Shown here: positions 8,745 to 21,989 of the stretch, one piece after another
Position numbering within the stretch: the stretch's first letter is position 1
Layout of the letters: the number at the start of each line of letters is the position of its first letter
The notes under the pieces: model-generated
What the model was told of the DNA's origin: nothing
What the model saw: the letters and a program-made list of their open reading frames with translations, nothing else
The model's database searches: none
From: Thioalkalivibrio sp. XN279
GTDB taxonomy: Bacteria > Pseudomonadota > Gammaproteobacteria > Steroidobacterales > XN24
DNA length: 64,000 nucleotides
Direction: 5' to 3'
NCBI RefSeq assembly: GCF_011089885.1
Contig: NZ_JAANBD010000007.1
Span: forward strand, 1 to 64,000
Translations under genes and position numbers: made by a program

Positions 8745-10375
8745 ATGATACCGGCCGGCGCCTCGATCCCGGTGAGCGCCGGAATCCTGGCGAGCCGTGC
8801 CGCCGCGCTGCCAAGCGCCGCGGTCAATTCGGGCCCGCTCCCGCCGTGGTCCGCGGTGGGCGCGAGATAGCGCTCGAGGTAGATCCGTAGCGTCGCACCC
8901 TGGGTGCCGGTCCCCGACAGGCGGTACACGAGGCGCGAGCCGTCGTCGAGGAACACGCGCAGCCCCTGGCCCGCGGAGACGCTGCCGTCGATCGGGTCCG
9001 TGTAGGTGAAGCTGTCCGCGCGCGTCACGCGCGCGCCCGCCAGGGCCTGTCCAGTGAGTTCCGCGAGGCGACCTTCGAGCCCCGCCATGATCCCCGCTGC
9101 CACGGCGCCGTCGGCGATGAACCAGTCATGCCGGGCGAAGGCATGACGGCCGAAACGGCGCCAGTGGTCCTGCACCAGGCCCGCCACCGGGCGTCCGGTC
9201 ACGGCGACGAGATTGAGCCAGAACAGCACGGCCCAAAGCCCGTCTTTCTCGCGCGCATGGCTGGAGCTGGTGCCGAAGCTTTCTTCGCCGCACAAGTCCA
9301 CGCGCCCGGCGTCCAGCAGGTTGCAGAAGAAGCGCCAGCCGGTGGGCGTCTCGAAGCAGGGCACGCCGAGCGCCTCCGCCACGCGGTCGACGGCGCGGCT
9401 GGTGGGCATGGAACGCGCGATGCCGGCCAGCCCGGCCGCATAGCCCGGCACCTCGCGGGCATGCTCGGCCAGCAGCGCCAGGCTGTCGCCGGGGCTCACC
9501 ATCATGTCCCGCCCGACGATCATGTTGCGGTCGCCATCGCCGTCGGATGCGGCGGCGAGGTCGCCGGCGCCCGGGCCGCTCATCCATGCCACGAGGTGCG
9601 CCGCATCGACGGGGTTGGGATCGGGGTGGAGCCCGCCGAAGTCGGGCAGCGGGACCGCGTTCACCACGGTGCCCGCAGGGGCGCCGAGCCGCCGCTCGAG
9701 GATCTCGACTGCGTAGGGCCCCGTCACCGCATTGAGCGCGTCAAAGCGCATGCGGAAACGACCGTTGCCGAGCAGGGCCCGGATGCGTTCGAAATCGAAC
9801 AGCTGCTCCATCAGTGCGGCGTAGTCGGCGACAGGGTCTACGACTTCGACTTCCAGCGGGCCGGCCTGCTGCACGCCGAGCTCGTCGAGGTCGACCGCTG
9901 CGACGTCCGCCACGCGGTACTCGCGGATTTCCAGCGAGCGGCGCCATACGGCTTCGGTGAGCGCCTCGGGGGCCTGGCCGCCGTTGGCGGTGTCGAACTT
10001 GACGCCGAAGTCGCCGTCGGGACCGCCGGGGTTGTGGCTGGCGGTGAGCAGGAACCCTCCCGCCGCCCCGCGCAGGCGAATGAGGTGGGAGGCTGCCGGG
10101 GTGGAGAGCATGCCCTGTCGGCCCACGACGATGCGGCGTACGCCGTTGCCCGCGGCGATGCTGAACAGCCGCTCGAGCGCCTCGGCATTCCAGTAGCGGC
10201 CGTCGCCGCCCGCCACCAGCGTGGCGCCGCGGAAATCACCGGCAGCATCGAACACGGACTGGAGAAAGTTCTCCAGGTAGTTCGGCTCGCGAAAACGCGA
10301 CACCTTTTTGCGCAACCCGGCGGTGCCGGGACGCTGGTCGTCAAACGGTTCTGTAGGAATGCGACGCACGTCCAT
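8741..10375 (-). CDS. pgm: Phosphoglucomutase (alpha-D-glucose-1,6-bisphosphate-dependent)
   Basis: A 544-residue protein of the length of the eukaryote-like alpha-PGM branch. Key motifs: GTAGLRKKV near the N-terminus, the catalytic phosphoserine loop LLTASHNPGGPDGDFG, the Mg2+ loop SDGDGDRNM, the sugar-binding GEESFGTSSSHAREKDG, and the C-terminal phosphate-binding RLSGTGTQGATLRIY. It interconverts glucose-1-P and glucose-6-P, linking glycogen, trehalose and cell-envelope sugars to central metabolism. AAGGAG lies 10 nt before the ATG. The frame is intact with no missing active-site residue. Confidence 0.95.
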   Translation of the reverse strand: MDVRRIPTEPFDDQRPGTAGLRKKVSRFREPNYLENFLQSVFDAAGDFRGATLVAGGDGRYWNAEALERLFSIAAGNGVRRIVVGRQGMLSTPAASHLIRLRGAAGGFLLTASHNPGGPDGDFGVKFDTANGGQAPEALTEAVWRRSLEIREYRVADVAAVDLDELGVQQAGPLEVEVVDPVADYAALMEQLFDFERIRALLGNGRFRMRFDALNAVTGPYAVEILERRLGAPAGTVVNAVPLPDFGGLHPDPNPVDAAHLVAWMSGPGAGDLAAASDGDGDRNMIVGRDMMVSPGDSLALLAEHAREVPGYAAGLAGIARSMPTSRAVDRVAEALGVPCFETPTGWRFFCNLLDAGRVDLCGEESFGTSSSHAREKDGLWAVLFWLNLVAVTGRPVAGLVQDHWRRFGRHAFARHDWFIADGAVAAGIMAGLEGRLAELTGQALAGARVTRADSFTYTDPIDGSVSAGQGLRVFLDDGSRLVYRLSGTGTQGATLRIYLERYLAPTADHGGSGPELTAALGSAAARLARIPALTGIEAPAGII

Positions 10376-10431
10376 TTTCCGGGCTCTCCTTGCCGCGAGA
10401 GAGGTGAATTCCCTGTGCTATATTGCCGCGC

Positions 10432-10911
10432 ATGATAGCAGACGGCTCCATCGCTTTGCCGTGCCCGACGCAGCCGGGCAGCTTCACCGCGCTGATGCAT
10501 CTGTACGAGAGTAACTACCTGCGGCTGCACTGGCTGCTCGAGGACCTGGACGACCTGCCGGCGTGCCAGTGGTCCCGTCCCCGCGGCGACCTGCCGTTGT
10601 GCCTGCAGCTGCTCGAGGCGAGTCCGTACACCACCACGCTGCGCCTGACCTATTTCTTCGACGAGGGCGGCGAGCGGGTGGCCGACCCGGATCTCACGAT
10701 CCGCGTCTACCACGACGCCGGGCTGGCCGAGGCCATGGCCTGCCGGCCGCACCACCTGCACCATGCGTTGCGCCGTTTCGACACCGCGCCGGGCGACGAA
10801 CTGGGACGGCGCTGGGCGCGCAACAACATGCTCAACAAGTGGCTGGAGTACTGCCACGATCACGGCCACAGGTTCCGCCCGGGCGGCGCGCGCGTCGCCG
10901 CGGCGGGTTGA
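10432..10911 (+). CDS. YqiB family (DUF1249) protein
   Basis: A 159-residue protein with the YqiB pattern: LMHLYESNYLRLHWLLEDL near the N-terminus, LTYFFDEGG, PDLTIRVYHDAGLAEAMAC, and RWARNNMLNKWLEYCHDHGH at the end. The family is widespread in Gammaproteobacteria and its function is unknown. ATG at 10432 is chosen over a TTG nine bases earlier. It is divergent from pgm with a 56-bp gap, so both genes have their promoters there. Confidence in the family is high; no reaction is assigned. Confidence 0.85.
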   Translation: MIADGSIALPCPTQPGSFTALMHLYESNYLRLHWLLEDLDDLPACQWSRPRGDLPLCLQLLEASPYTTTLRLTYFFDEGGERVADPDLTIRVYHDAGLAEAMACRPHHLHHALRRFDTAPGDELGRRWARNNMLNKWLEYCHDHGHRFRPGGARVAAAG

Positions 10912-10945
10912 GCCCGTCGATGTCTGCTGCAGGGGCGACCGGGGC

Positions 10946-12010
10946 ATGAGTGAAGACGGCGACAGCCTCGCGCGGCGTGCGCTGAAGCGCGTGGGACGCG
11001 AGGAGGAGATCGATGACGATCGCCTCCTCAACCTGTTCCGCAACCGGGCGGAGCTGAAGAAGGCATTCGCCGACCTGCAGAAGTCCCTGCGCCTCGCCGA
11101 GGAGCGCCTTGCCAGCCAGGAGGCGGCCACGCGCCGCGCGGAAGAGCGCTTCCAGGCCATTGAACAGCTGCTGGCCCGTCCTGATACCGGTTATACGGCC
11201 CTGGTGTACTTCCAGTTGCGTGCGCTCTGGCGCGCCTGCCAGGAGCGACTGCAGGCGATTTCCGCCGAGCTGCGCGGACGGCACGAAGAGCGGCAGCGTC
11301 GCGAGGAACTCATGCGCTTCAACCAGCGCAAGCAACGGCAGCTCGCCGGGCTGGACCAGCAGCTGGCGCAGGCGCAGGACGAGGTCGAGGAACGACTGGA
11401 GCGGCGCAACGCGTTGCGCAAGGAGTTCGAGGGGTCGCAACAGCTGTGGGCTTACTTCCGCCGCCGGCGTATCGCCGAGCAGCTGGCGCAGCGCCAGGGC
11501 GAGCTGGAGTCAGCGCGCCTGCGGCTGGCGGAACTGCAGGACCGCCGCGCCGCCGTGAACGCCGAGCCCTGGCCGGAGTTTGCCGGGCTGGAGATCAGCG
11601 CCAAGCGCGACATCAACCTGCGCCTGATCGCTGCGGCGCAGGAGCTCTACCTGCATTTCACCACCGACGAGCTGGCGCGCAAGGCGCGCGACGCCAACCT
11701 GAACACGGTGCAGGAGATGCGCTACGGTTCTGAGGCTGAGTGCAAGGTGCTCATCGGCAAGGTGCGCGAGGCGCTGGCCACGCTGGGACCCAGCGTGCCC
11801 GCCCCGGAGGCGGTGGAGGCCCGCGGACAGCTGCTGGCGCAGGAGGCCGAGTATCGCAGCGAACGCGAGACGGTGCCGATGGCGTCATCCGTGGCCCGCA
11901 TCGATGTGCCGACCTTGAATCCCGCCAGCGGCGTGCGGCGCCGCGTCCCCATCGAGGTCAACGTGCTGGCTGAAGAATACTGGGGTATCTACGACGCGCT
12001 CATTCCCTGA
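10946..12010 (+). CDS. Uncharacterised coiled-coil protein
   Basis: A 354-residue cytoplasmic protein without signal peptide or membrane segment. Residues about 30-205 are almost continuous coiled coil rich in Glu, Arg, Gln and Leu (for example LRLAEERLASQEAATRRAEE), interrupted by a more globular stretch at TGYTALVYFQLRALWRAC. The C-terminal third (from about EISAKRDINLRLIAAAQELYLHF) looks globular and ends EVNVLAEEYWGIYDALIP. I do not recognise the family. It follows the YqiB gene by 34 bp on the same strand and overlaps the end of the convergent RND gene by 11 bp. Confidence 0.7.
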   Translation: MSEDGDSLARRALKRVGREEEIDDDRLLNLFRNRAELKKAFADLQKSLRLAEERLASQEAATRRAEERFQAIEQLLARPDTGYTALVYFQLRALWRACQERLQAISAELRGRHEERQRREELMRFNQRKQRQLAGLDQQLAQAQDEVEERLERRNALRKEFEGSQQLWAYFRRRRIAEQLAQRQGELESARLRLAELQDRRAAVNAEPWPEFAGLEISAKRDINLRLIAAAQELYLHFTTDELARKARDANLNTVQEMRYGSEAECKVLIGKVREALATLGPSVPAPEAVEARGQLLAQEAEYRSERETVPMASSVARIDVPTLNPASGVRRRVPIEVNVLAEEYWGIYDALIP

Positions 12011-15000
12011 GGGGCGCCGCGACCTCGGTCGTTGCCGGCGCACGACTCGCGGCGCTGCGCCGCAGGCGGCGCACCCAGCGACCCGCATCATCGATGATGG
12101 CGTAGGTCCAGGGCACCAGCAGAAGTGAAGTCACGGTCGAGAAACCGAGCCCGCCGATGATGGCGCGCGCCATCGGGAAGTAGGCCGGCGCGCCCACGTC
12201 GTCGCCGCCGACCTTGGTGGCGCTGAGCGCCAGCGGCAGCAGCCCGAGGATGGTGGTCGCTACCGTCATGAGGATGGGACGCAAGCGATCGCGGCCGGCC
12301 TGCACCAGCGCCTCGTCACGCTCCAGGCCTGCGCGCCTGAGGTTGTTCACGTGGTCGACGAGGACGATGCCGTTGTTCACCACCACGCCCACCAGGATCA
12401 TGATGCCGATGGTGGCCATGAACGAGAACGTGGTCCCGGTCAGCATGAAGAACCAGAACACGCCGATGATCGAAAAGCCGATCGAGGTGATGATCGACAG
12501 CGGATAGACGGTCGACTCGAACAGCGCCGCCATGACCAGGAAGATCAGCGCGATGGCCAGCAGGATGTTCTGCATCATGACCTGCTGGGTCTGGTCGGCC
12601 TGCTGGAACCCGCGCCCGAACTGCCAGCTGTACCCGGGTGGCAGCTGGTACGCGTCCATCAGGTCCTTGATCGCGGGGCGCAGTTCGTCGAGCGACTTGC
12701 CGTCGAGGTTGGCGTTGATGACCACGGCGGTGACGCGATCGATGCGGCGGATCTGCTCGTAGCCGCGACTGACCTCGAATTCGGCCACCGAGCCGAGCGG
12801 CACCAGGCCGCCATCGGGTGTGTACAGCGGCAGGTTGGCGAGCTGCTCGATGCTCTGCCGGTCGTTCTCGCGAAAGGCGATGCGCACCTTGATCTCCCCG
12901 TCGCGGCCGCGGAAATCGCGCAGCTGCTGGCCGCGCAGGGCCACCGCGACGGAGGAGGCCACCGACTGCGGGGTCAGGCCCAGCTGCACAGCACGCTCGC
13001 GATCGACGCGGACCCTGACTTCCCGGTCCCCGTTGCCGATATCGGCGCGCACTTCCGTGAGTCCCTCGATCGTCCCCAGCAGCCGCACCACCTCCGGTGC
13101 GATCCGGGCCAGCACCTCGGTCGATTCGCCCGACAGCTGCAGGCTGAAACTCTCGTCGCCACCCTGGGCGTTGAACTCGAAGGACGGTCGGCCGATGACG
13201 ATCTCCGGCAGGTTCTCCATCACCCGCTCGATGATTTCGCCGGTGGGCACGCGGGCCTCGTCGCCGTCGTGCAACAGCAGCGTGCTCTGCGCGCGGCCTT
13301 CCTCGTAGAAGCTGTAGACCGAGCGGATGTCGAACTCTTCCTGGTTTGCATACAGGTATTCCTCGATCAGATCGACGGCCTGCTTCATCTGCTCCAGGGG
13401 GTATTTTTCCTTGACGTTGTACTGCAGCAGGAGCTGGCGGCCGGCCTCCTGCGGAAAGGTGTCGAATTTCACCTGCTTGAGCGGGATGGCGACGCTGGCC
13501 ACGATCAGGACGGCAGCGAGCCCGGTCCACCAGCGGTGCCGCAGCGTCCATTCCAGCGCGCGTGCATAGCGACCGGTGAGGCGCGTCATCCAGGAACCCG
13601 CGCTGGGCAGCGGTGGGGCGGGGATGCGCGCCGCCACCATCGGGACGACTGTCTGCGCCATCACCAGCGAAGCGAGCATGGCCACGACGATGCTCACCGC
13701 GACATGAGTGAGGAAGACCGTGATATTGGTCTTGATGCCGAACAGGATGGGCACGAACACGATGATGGAGGTCAGGGTCCCGGCCGTCACCGCCAGCCAG
13801 ACTTCCCTGACGCCCCTGAGGGTGGCCTCGCGCGGGTTGTCGGGATCGAGCTGCCGCTGGCGAAAAATGCTCTCCGTGACCACCACGGCGTTGTCCACCA
13901 GCATGCCGATGGCGAGCATCAGGCCCATCATCGACAGGATGTTGAGACTGATATCGAGGAAGTACATGACGCCGAGCGTGATGAGGATCGAGAAGGGCAC
14001 GCAGGCCACCACGATCAGGGTTGTCGCCGCCTGGCGCAGGAACAGGTAGAGGATGCCGAAGGCGAACACGGCGCCGAGCGCGCCCGAGCTGAGCAGGTCC
14101 GACAGGGAGGTGGTGACGCCGTCCGCCTGGTCGCCCAGGGCAAAGACGCTGATACCTTTCATCTGCGGGTTGTCCGCTGCGGCATTTACTTCCCGCATCA
14201 CCCGGCGGGACACTTCGACCAGGTTCGCGCCCGGCTGCTTGTAGATGTCGAGACCGATGGAGTAACGGCGGTCGAGGTGGCGGGCGTTGAGGCGCTCCGG
14301 GCTGCGCAGCTCGATGTCGGCAATGTCGCCGAGGCGCAGGTTGTCGCGGATGAGGATGTTCTTCACCTCGGCCACGGAGGAGAGCTCGCCGATGGGGCGC
14401 ACGCTGTAGCGCTGCTCCCCGTCCGTGAGACGCCCGGCGCTGACCGAGAAGTTCGCGCGCTGCAGCAGTTGCTGCAGCTGGTTCAGGTCGACCCCATGCG
14501 CAGCTACCCGGTTGGCGTCGAGCAGGATGCGGATTTCGCGCTGGTCCACGCCATAGAGCGTGACCCGGGACACGCCCTCGACGCGTTCGATGCGGCGCTT
14601 CAGCTGCCGGTCCAGCATGGTGTAGGCGTCCGACAGGTCGCGCTCGCTGCTGATGCGCAGGTTGAGGATCGCCTGGTCGCCCAGGGAGCCGGTGAAGATC
14701 AGTACCCGGCGCACGTCGGCGGGCAGCTGGTGGCGGATGGCGTCGACCTTGGCGCGGGCCTCGATTCCCTTGGACGCCACGTCCTCGTCCCAGCCGAACT
14801 GCAGGAAAATCTGCCCGCCGTCCTGGTTCGAGGTGGACTGCATCCGCTCCACGCCGCTGAGCGTCGCCAGCGCTTCCTCCACCGGCCGGGTGATGAGCCG
14901 CTCCACTTCCTCGGGTGTCGAACCCTCGTAGGGAACGTTGATGAAAATGCCGGGGAACTGGATGTCCGGGAATTTCTCCAGCGGCAGCAGCCTGGAGGCG

Positions 15001-15076
15001 ATGGCGCCGACAACCGCGAGGGCGATGAAGATCATCACCGTGGTGACGGGCCGCTGGATGGCGCCGCGCGTGAGGA

Positions 15077-15080
<4 letters not shown>
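12000..15080 (-). CDS. RND efflux transporter permease, second pump subunit
   Basis: A 1026-residue inner-membrane proton/drug antiporter of the AcrB superfamily. It has the two-fold repeat: N-terminal helix (TTVMIFIALAVVGAIASRLL), a large periplasmic loop, TM2-6 (with LAIGMLVDNAVVV in TM4), a second periplasmic loop and TM8-12. AcrB has two adjacent Asp in TM4; here the second is Asn, as in several RND subfamilies. The start overlaps the preceding pump gene's stop by 4 bp, so the two pumps are translationally coupled and probably form a heteromeric pair as in MdtBC. Substrates cannot be predicted. Confidence 0.9.
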
Positions 15081-18289
<3,209 letters not shown>

Positions 18290-18310
18290 GGCTGAGTTTC
18301 CCTGCGCTGC

Positions 18311-19405
18311 TCAGAGCGCATCGCCGGCCAGGCGAGAGGGCGCGCGTCGCACCACCTCTACACGGCTGCCGTCGCGCAGCCCGGACTGCCCCACGACGAC
18401 GATTTCCTCGTCGCCCTCGAGGCCTTCAACGATCTCCACGCGATCTCCACTGGCATATCCGGTGATCACGGGGCGGCGTTCCACCTTGCCGTTGACGATG
18501 ACGAACACCGAGTCGGAAACATCGTCGTCGACTATGGCCACGCGCGGCACCAGCAGGACGTTGCTGCGGGAGTCCCATACGATGTTGAAGCGGCCGAACA
18601 TCCCGGGCTTGAGTTGTCCGTCGGGGTCCGGCACTTCCATGGTGACCTTGAACGTGCCCGTCATGGGGTCAACGACGGGGCTGACGCGTTCTACGCGTGC
18701 GGCGAAGCGCCGCCCGGGGATTGCGTCGAGCCGGAGTTCGGCAGCCTGCCCGGGTTCCAGTCGCCTGAACTCACGCTCCGGGATGTGCAGGTAAGCGATC
18801 AGCGGATCCAGTGCAGTGACCCGGAAGGCGGGGGAATTGGCGGTGATGGTGTTGCCGAGCTTGATGTGGCGCTCCGCCACCACGCCGTCGATCGGGGCGC
18901 GGATCTGGGTGTAGTCGTGTTCCAGCTGGGCCAGCTGGTAGACGGCCCTGAGCGCCTCGAGTTCGAACTTCAGGTCCTCGAAGGCCCCGGAGCTGACCAG
19001 CCCGCGCTCGAACAGCGTTACGTTGCGGTTGTACTCCTGCTCGAGCTTGCGCAGGTTGGCACGCGCCCGCTCCATCTCCAACCGCAGCCGGTCGCCGTCC
19101 AGCCGCGCCAGCACCTGCCCTTCAGTGACGCGGTCGCCTTCTTCCACCAGGAGTTCGACCACCTCGCCGCCCACTTTCGCCACCACCACCGCGTCGGCGT
19201 CGGTCTCCAGCGAAGCCGTGCCCGTATAGAGCGCGGCCACGTCGCCACGCTCCAGACCCGTGACTTCGACCGGGATCGCCGTCTCTTCCTTTTCCTCGGC
19301 TTCCGGCGCCTCGTTCTTCTGCATGCACCCCGCGGTGAGCAGGGTGGCGAGCAGTGCTGTGGCTGCGAATCGCGGGGACGCCGGTGTTGCGAAACGGTGG
19401 GTCAT
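18311..19405 (-). CDS. RND efflux periplasmic adaptor lipoprotein (MFP)
   Basis: A 364-residue membrane-fusion protein. It has a lipoprotein signal ending LLTAGC, then a lipoyl-like half motif (VVVAKVGGEVVELLVEEGDRVTEGQVLARLD), an alpha-hairpin (about residues 95-150), the second half motif (IRAPIDGVVAERHIKLGNTI), a beta barrel and a membrane-proximal domain. It couples the inner-membrane pumps to an outer-membrane channel. The ATG at 19405 is chosen over 19411 because a GGAG motif sits 7 nt before it but only 1 nt before the other. It is first in the adaptor-pump-pump operon, behind the promoter/operator at 19444-19483. Confidence 0.92.
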   Translation of the reverse strand: MTHRFATPASPRFAATALLATLLTAGCMQKNEAPEAEEKEETAIPVEVTGLERGDVAALYTGTASLETDADAVVVAKVGGEVVELLVEEGDRVTEGQVLARLDGDRLRLEMERARANLRKLEQEYNRNVTLFERGLVSSGAFEDLKFELEALRAVYQLAQLEHDYTQIRAPIDGVVAERHIKLGNTITANSPAFRVTALDPLIAYLHIPEREFRRLEPGQAAELRLDAIPGRRFAARVERVSPVVDPMTGTFKVTMEVPDPDGQLKPGMFGRFNIVWDSRSNVLLVPRVAIVDDDVSDSVFVIVNGKVERRPVITGYASGDRVEIVEGLEGDEEIVVVGQSGLRDGSRVEVVRRAPSRLAGDAL

Positions 19406-19443
19406 GAACATGCTCCGGGTGTGACCGATGACTCACTACGATA

Positions 19444-19483
19444 GTGTTGTAGTTAAGTATAACACCGGTTATGCGGCTTGCAA
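19444..19483 (-). promoter_or_regulatory. Promoter with overlapping operator palindrome for the RND operon
   Basis: On the minus strand a -35 TTGCAA (19483-19478) and a -10 TATACT (19461-19456) are separated by 16 bp and point at the adaptor gene. A 22-bp palindrome at 19444-19465, with outer arms GTGTT/AACAC and a TTAA centre (16 of 22 positions symmetric), covers the -10. This geometry suits repression by a dimeric regulator of TetR, MarR or similar type. No such regulator gene lies nearby, so the cognate protein is unknown. Confidence 0.6.
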
Positions 19484-19491
19484 GCCCCGGA

Positions 19492-21588
19492 TCACTCCTT
19501 GCTGCCTGCGCCCCTGCCAGCGATGACCGCCCCGGGCAGCGTCGCCAGGTCCACCACCATGCGAGCGGCCTCCTGCAGCAGCACGTCCGGCGCATCCTCT
19601 TCCTCGGCCTCCGCCAGCGACTCGAGCGCCTCCAGCCCCAGGGCGGCACGGCGCTCGTTTTCCAGCGCCAGCTGTTCCGCCTCGACCGCCTCGTTCTCTG
19701 CGCGGCGCGTCTCGATGTTCAGGGAGACGGATTTCTGTGCGCGGCGCTCTTCGATCGCCTCGATGTTGCCCATGAGGTGGCGGAAGTTCGGATCGTCGGC
19801 GCGGCGTTCCTGGTGCTGCGTGGCGACGATCTCGATGGCCTCGCCCAGGGCGCCCTGGCGCGAGAACGGCGTCGGCCGGATCTGGTCCCAGGGCAATGCG
19901 GTTTCCCGCGTGCTCTCGCCCACCATGTGCGAGTCGACGGGGGAGGGCACGATGATGTCCGGGACCACGCCGCGGTGCTGCGTGCTGGCGCCGGTGACGC
20001 GATAGTACTTGCCCACGGTCAGTGTCAGCTGGCCGAAGCGCGGCTCCGCACCGGGCGCGTAGCGGTCGAGCGGATAGAGGTTCTGCACGGTCCCCTTGCC
20101 GTAGGTTTGCTGGCCGATGACGATGCCCCGGCCGTAGTCCTGGATGGCGCCGGCGAAAATCTCCGAGGCCGACGCGCTGAAGCGGTTGACCAGGACCGCG
20201 AGCGGGCCGTCGTACACCGGGTCTGCCGCCTGCTCCTCCAGCACCTCGATGCGGCCGCTGGTGTCGCGCAGCTGGACCACGGGGCCCGGCGGAATGAACA
20301 GGCCGGTCATGGCCGTGGCCTCGGAAAGATGGCCGCCGCCGTTGTTGCGCAGGTCGAGCACCAGGCCGTCGATGCCTTCGGCCTTCAGTTCCTCGGTGAG
20401 GCGACGCACGTCCGCGGTGGTGCTGGTGTACTCGCGGGCCCCGGCCACGCGGGCGTTGTAGTCCTGGTAGAAGGACGGCACGGTGATGACGCCGATGCGC
20501 CGCACCTGGCCCTGGTGCTCGATCTCGAGCAGTTCCTTGCGGGCCGCCTGCGCCTCCAGCTTCACCTTGTCACGCACCAGGGGAATGACGACCGACGCGC
20601 TGCCCGGTGCGGCGCCGCCGGGCAGGATCTGCAGGCGCACGGTTGAGCCGCTGGGACCACGGATCAGGTCGACGACCTCGTCCAGCCGCCAACCCACGAC
20701 GTCCACGATCTCGCCGTCCTCGCCCTGGCCGACGCCGGTGATGCGGTCCTTGGGCTTCAGGGTGCCGTCGAGCGCGGCCGGGCCGCCCTCGATCACGTTG
20801 ATCACGGCGACGTACTCGTCCTGCAGCTGCAAGGTCGCGCCGATGCCGTCGTAATTCAGGCTCATCTGGATCCGGTACTCCTCCGAGTTGCGCGGGGAGT
20901 AGTAGCTGGTGTGTGGATCCATGGTGTTGGCGAAGGCGTTCATGAAGGTCTCGAACACGTCGTCGCTCTTCACCTGGTCGAAGCGCTTGAGGACCTGCTG
21001 GTAGCGCCCGCGCAGGATCTCGCGCGCCTCGTCCCAGTCCTTGCCGGTCAGCATGAGTCCCAGCGCGTCGTTCTTCACGCGCTTGCGCCACAGGTCGTCG
21101 AGTTCCGCCTCGTCAACCGGCCACGGCGCCTCGGCACGATCGAAGACAAATTCCTCGTCGACCGTGAAATCGTGCTCCACCTCGAGCTGGGACAGGGCGA
21201 ATTCCAGCCGGTCCCGGGTGCGGTCGACGTATCGGCGGTAAATCTCGAACACCGGGTCCAGCTGGCCGCGCTTGACCGCGTCATCGAGCCCGGAGCGCCA
21301 GGTCTCGAATTCTTCCACGTCGCTGGCGAGAAAGTACTGGCGGTTGCCGTCCAGGGCGTCGAGGTAAGCGTCCAGCATGCGGGACGAGGCGACATCGTCC
21401 ACCGGCATGCGGCGGTAGTGCGAACGCTCGAACAGGGTCGTGACCAGCCTGCTGACCTTGCCGTGACGGTCGCTGGGCGCGAGCACCTCGTCCCCGTTCG
21501 GCGGGGCCGCAGCGGCGGGAATTGCCAGCAGCGCGGCCGCGAGCAACGCGGCTATGCTGGCCCAGGCTGATGTCTTTACAATACGCAT
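19492..21588 (-). CDS. prc: Carboxy-terminal (tail-specific) processing protease Prc/Tsp
   Basis: A 698-residue periplasmic S41 protease with a cleavable signal peptide (AALLAAALLAIPAAAAP). The long N-terminal region with DPHTSYYSPRNSEEY is typical of the Prc subfamily. A PDZ domain follows (GIGATLQLQDEYVAVINVIEGGPA), then the Ser/Lys catalytic domain: serine in FSASASEIFAG and lysine in QTYGKGTVQ. Prc trims penicillin-binding proteins and degrades SsrA-tagged and peptidoglycan-hydrolase substrates in the periplasm. GGAG lies 6 nt before the ATG. Its 3' end is close to the RND promoter, so that promoter is in the intergenic gap and not inside prc. Confidence 0.94.
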   Translation of the reverse strand: MRIVKTSAWASIAALLAAALLAIPAAAAPPNGDEVLAPSDRHGKVSRLVTTLFERSHYRRMPVDDVASSRMLDAYLDALDGNRQYFLASDVEEFETWRSGLDDAVKRGQLDPVFEIYRRYVDRTRDRLEFALSQLEVEHDFTVDEEFVFDRAEAPWPVDEAELDDLWRKRVKNDALGLMLTGKDWDEAREILRGRYQQVLKRFDQVKSDDVFETFMNAFANTMDPHTSYYSPRNSEEYRIQMSLNYDGIGATLQLQDEYVAVINVIEGGPAALDGTLKPKDRITGVGQGEDGEIVDVVGWRLDEVVDLIRGPSGSTVRLQILPGGAAPGSASVVIPLVRDKVKLEAQAARKELLEIEHQGQVRRIGVITVPSFYQDYNARVAGAREYTSTTADVRRLTEELKAEGIDGLVLDLRNNGGGHLSEATAMTGLFIPPGPVVQLRDTSGRIEVLEEQAADPVYDGPLAVLVNRFSASASEIFAGAIQDYGRGIVIGQQTYGKGTVQNLYPLDRYAPGAEPRFGQLTLTVGKYYRVTGASTQHRGVVPDIIVPSPVDSHMVGESTRETALPWDQIRPTPFSRQGALGEAIEIVATQHQERRADDPNFRHLMGNIEAIEERRAQKSVSLNIETRRAENEAVEAEQLALENERRAALGLEALESLAEAEEEDAPDVLLQEAARMVVDLATLPGAVIAGRGAGSKE

Positions 21589-21704
21589 CTTGGCTCCGAG
21601 ATCGATCGACTACCGAATCGTGGTCAGGTGTCGCTATTTAAACGCTGTTTAGGCTAGAGCGCCCGACGTCGCCAATCAAGCGGCGCCGGGGCGGACCAGG
21701 GTGA

Positions 21705-21989
21705 ATGCATCCACTAACTGTCATTACCGGGATTCTTCTCGGCTCCGCCGCCTCCATCGCGGCCGGCTTGCTGGTGGTCATGTTCCTGTTCCTCCTGCTC
21801 TCCGGTAACCACCCCCGGGTGCAGGCCGAGATCGGGCCGCTGGTGTTCAACGCCGGGCTGTTTCTCGCTATGACAGTCATTTGCGCCGCCAGTTTCATCG
21901 GCCTGGTCAAGGAGCGCCGCTGGTGGTGGCTGCCGCAGCTGGGCATGTGGGGCGGCCTGGCCTTGCTCGTGCTTTACTACGTGCCATGA
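21705..21989 (+). CDS. Small membrane protein of unknown function
   Basis: A 94-residue protein with three likely transmembrane helices: ITGILLGSAASIAAGLLVVMFLFLLL, PLVFNAGLFLAMTVICAASFIGLV and LPQLGMWGGLALLVLYYV. The only polar parts are short loops (SGNHPRVQAE, KERRWW). I do not recognise a family. It starts about 116 bp from the divergent prc gene, leaving room for its own promoter, and its stop overlaps the ATG of the next small gene (ATGA). Coding is supported by consistent membrane topology and the coupled neighbour. Confidence 0.6.
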   Translation: MHPLTVITGILLGSAASIAAGLLVVMFLFLLLSGNHPRVQAEIGPLVFNAGLFLAMTVICAASFIGLVKERRWWWLPQLGMWGGLALLVLYYVP

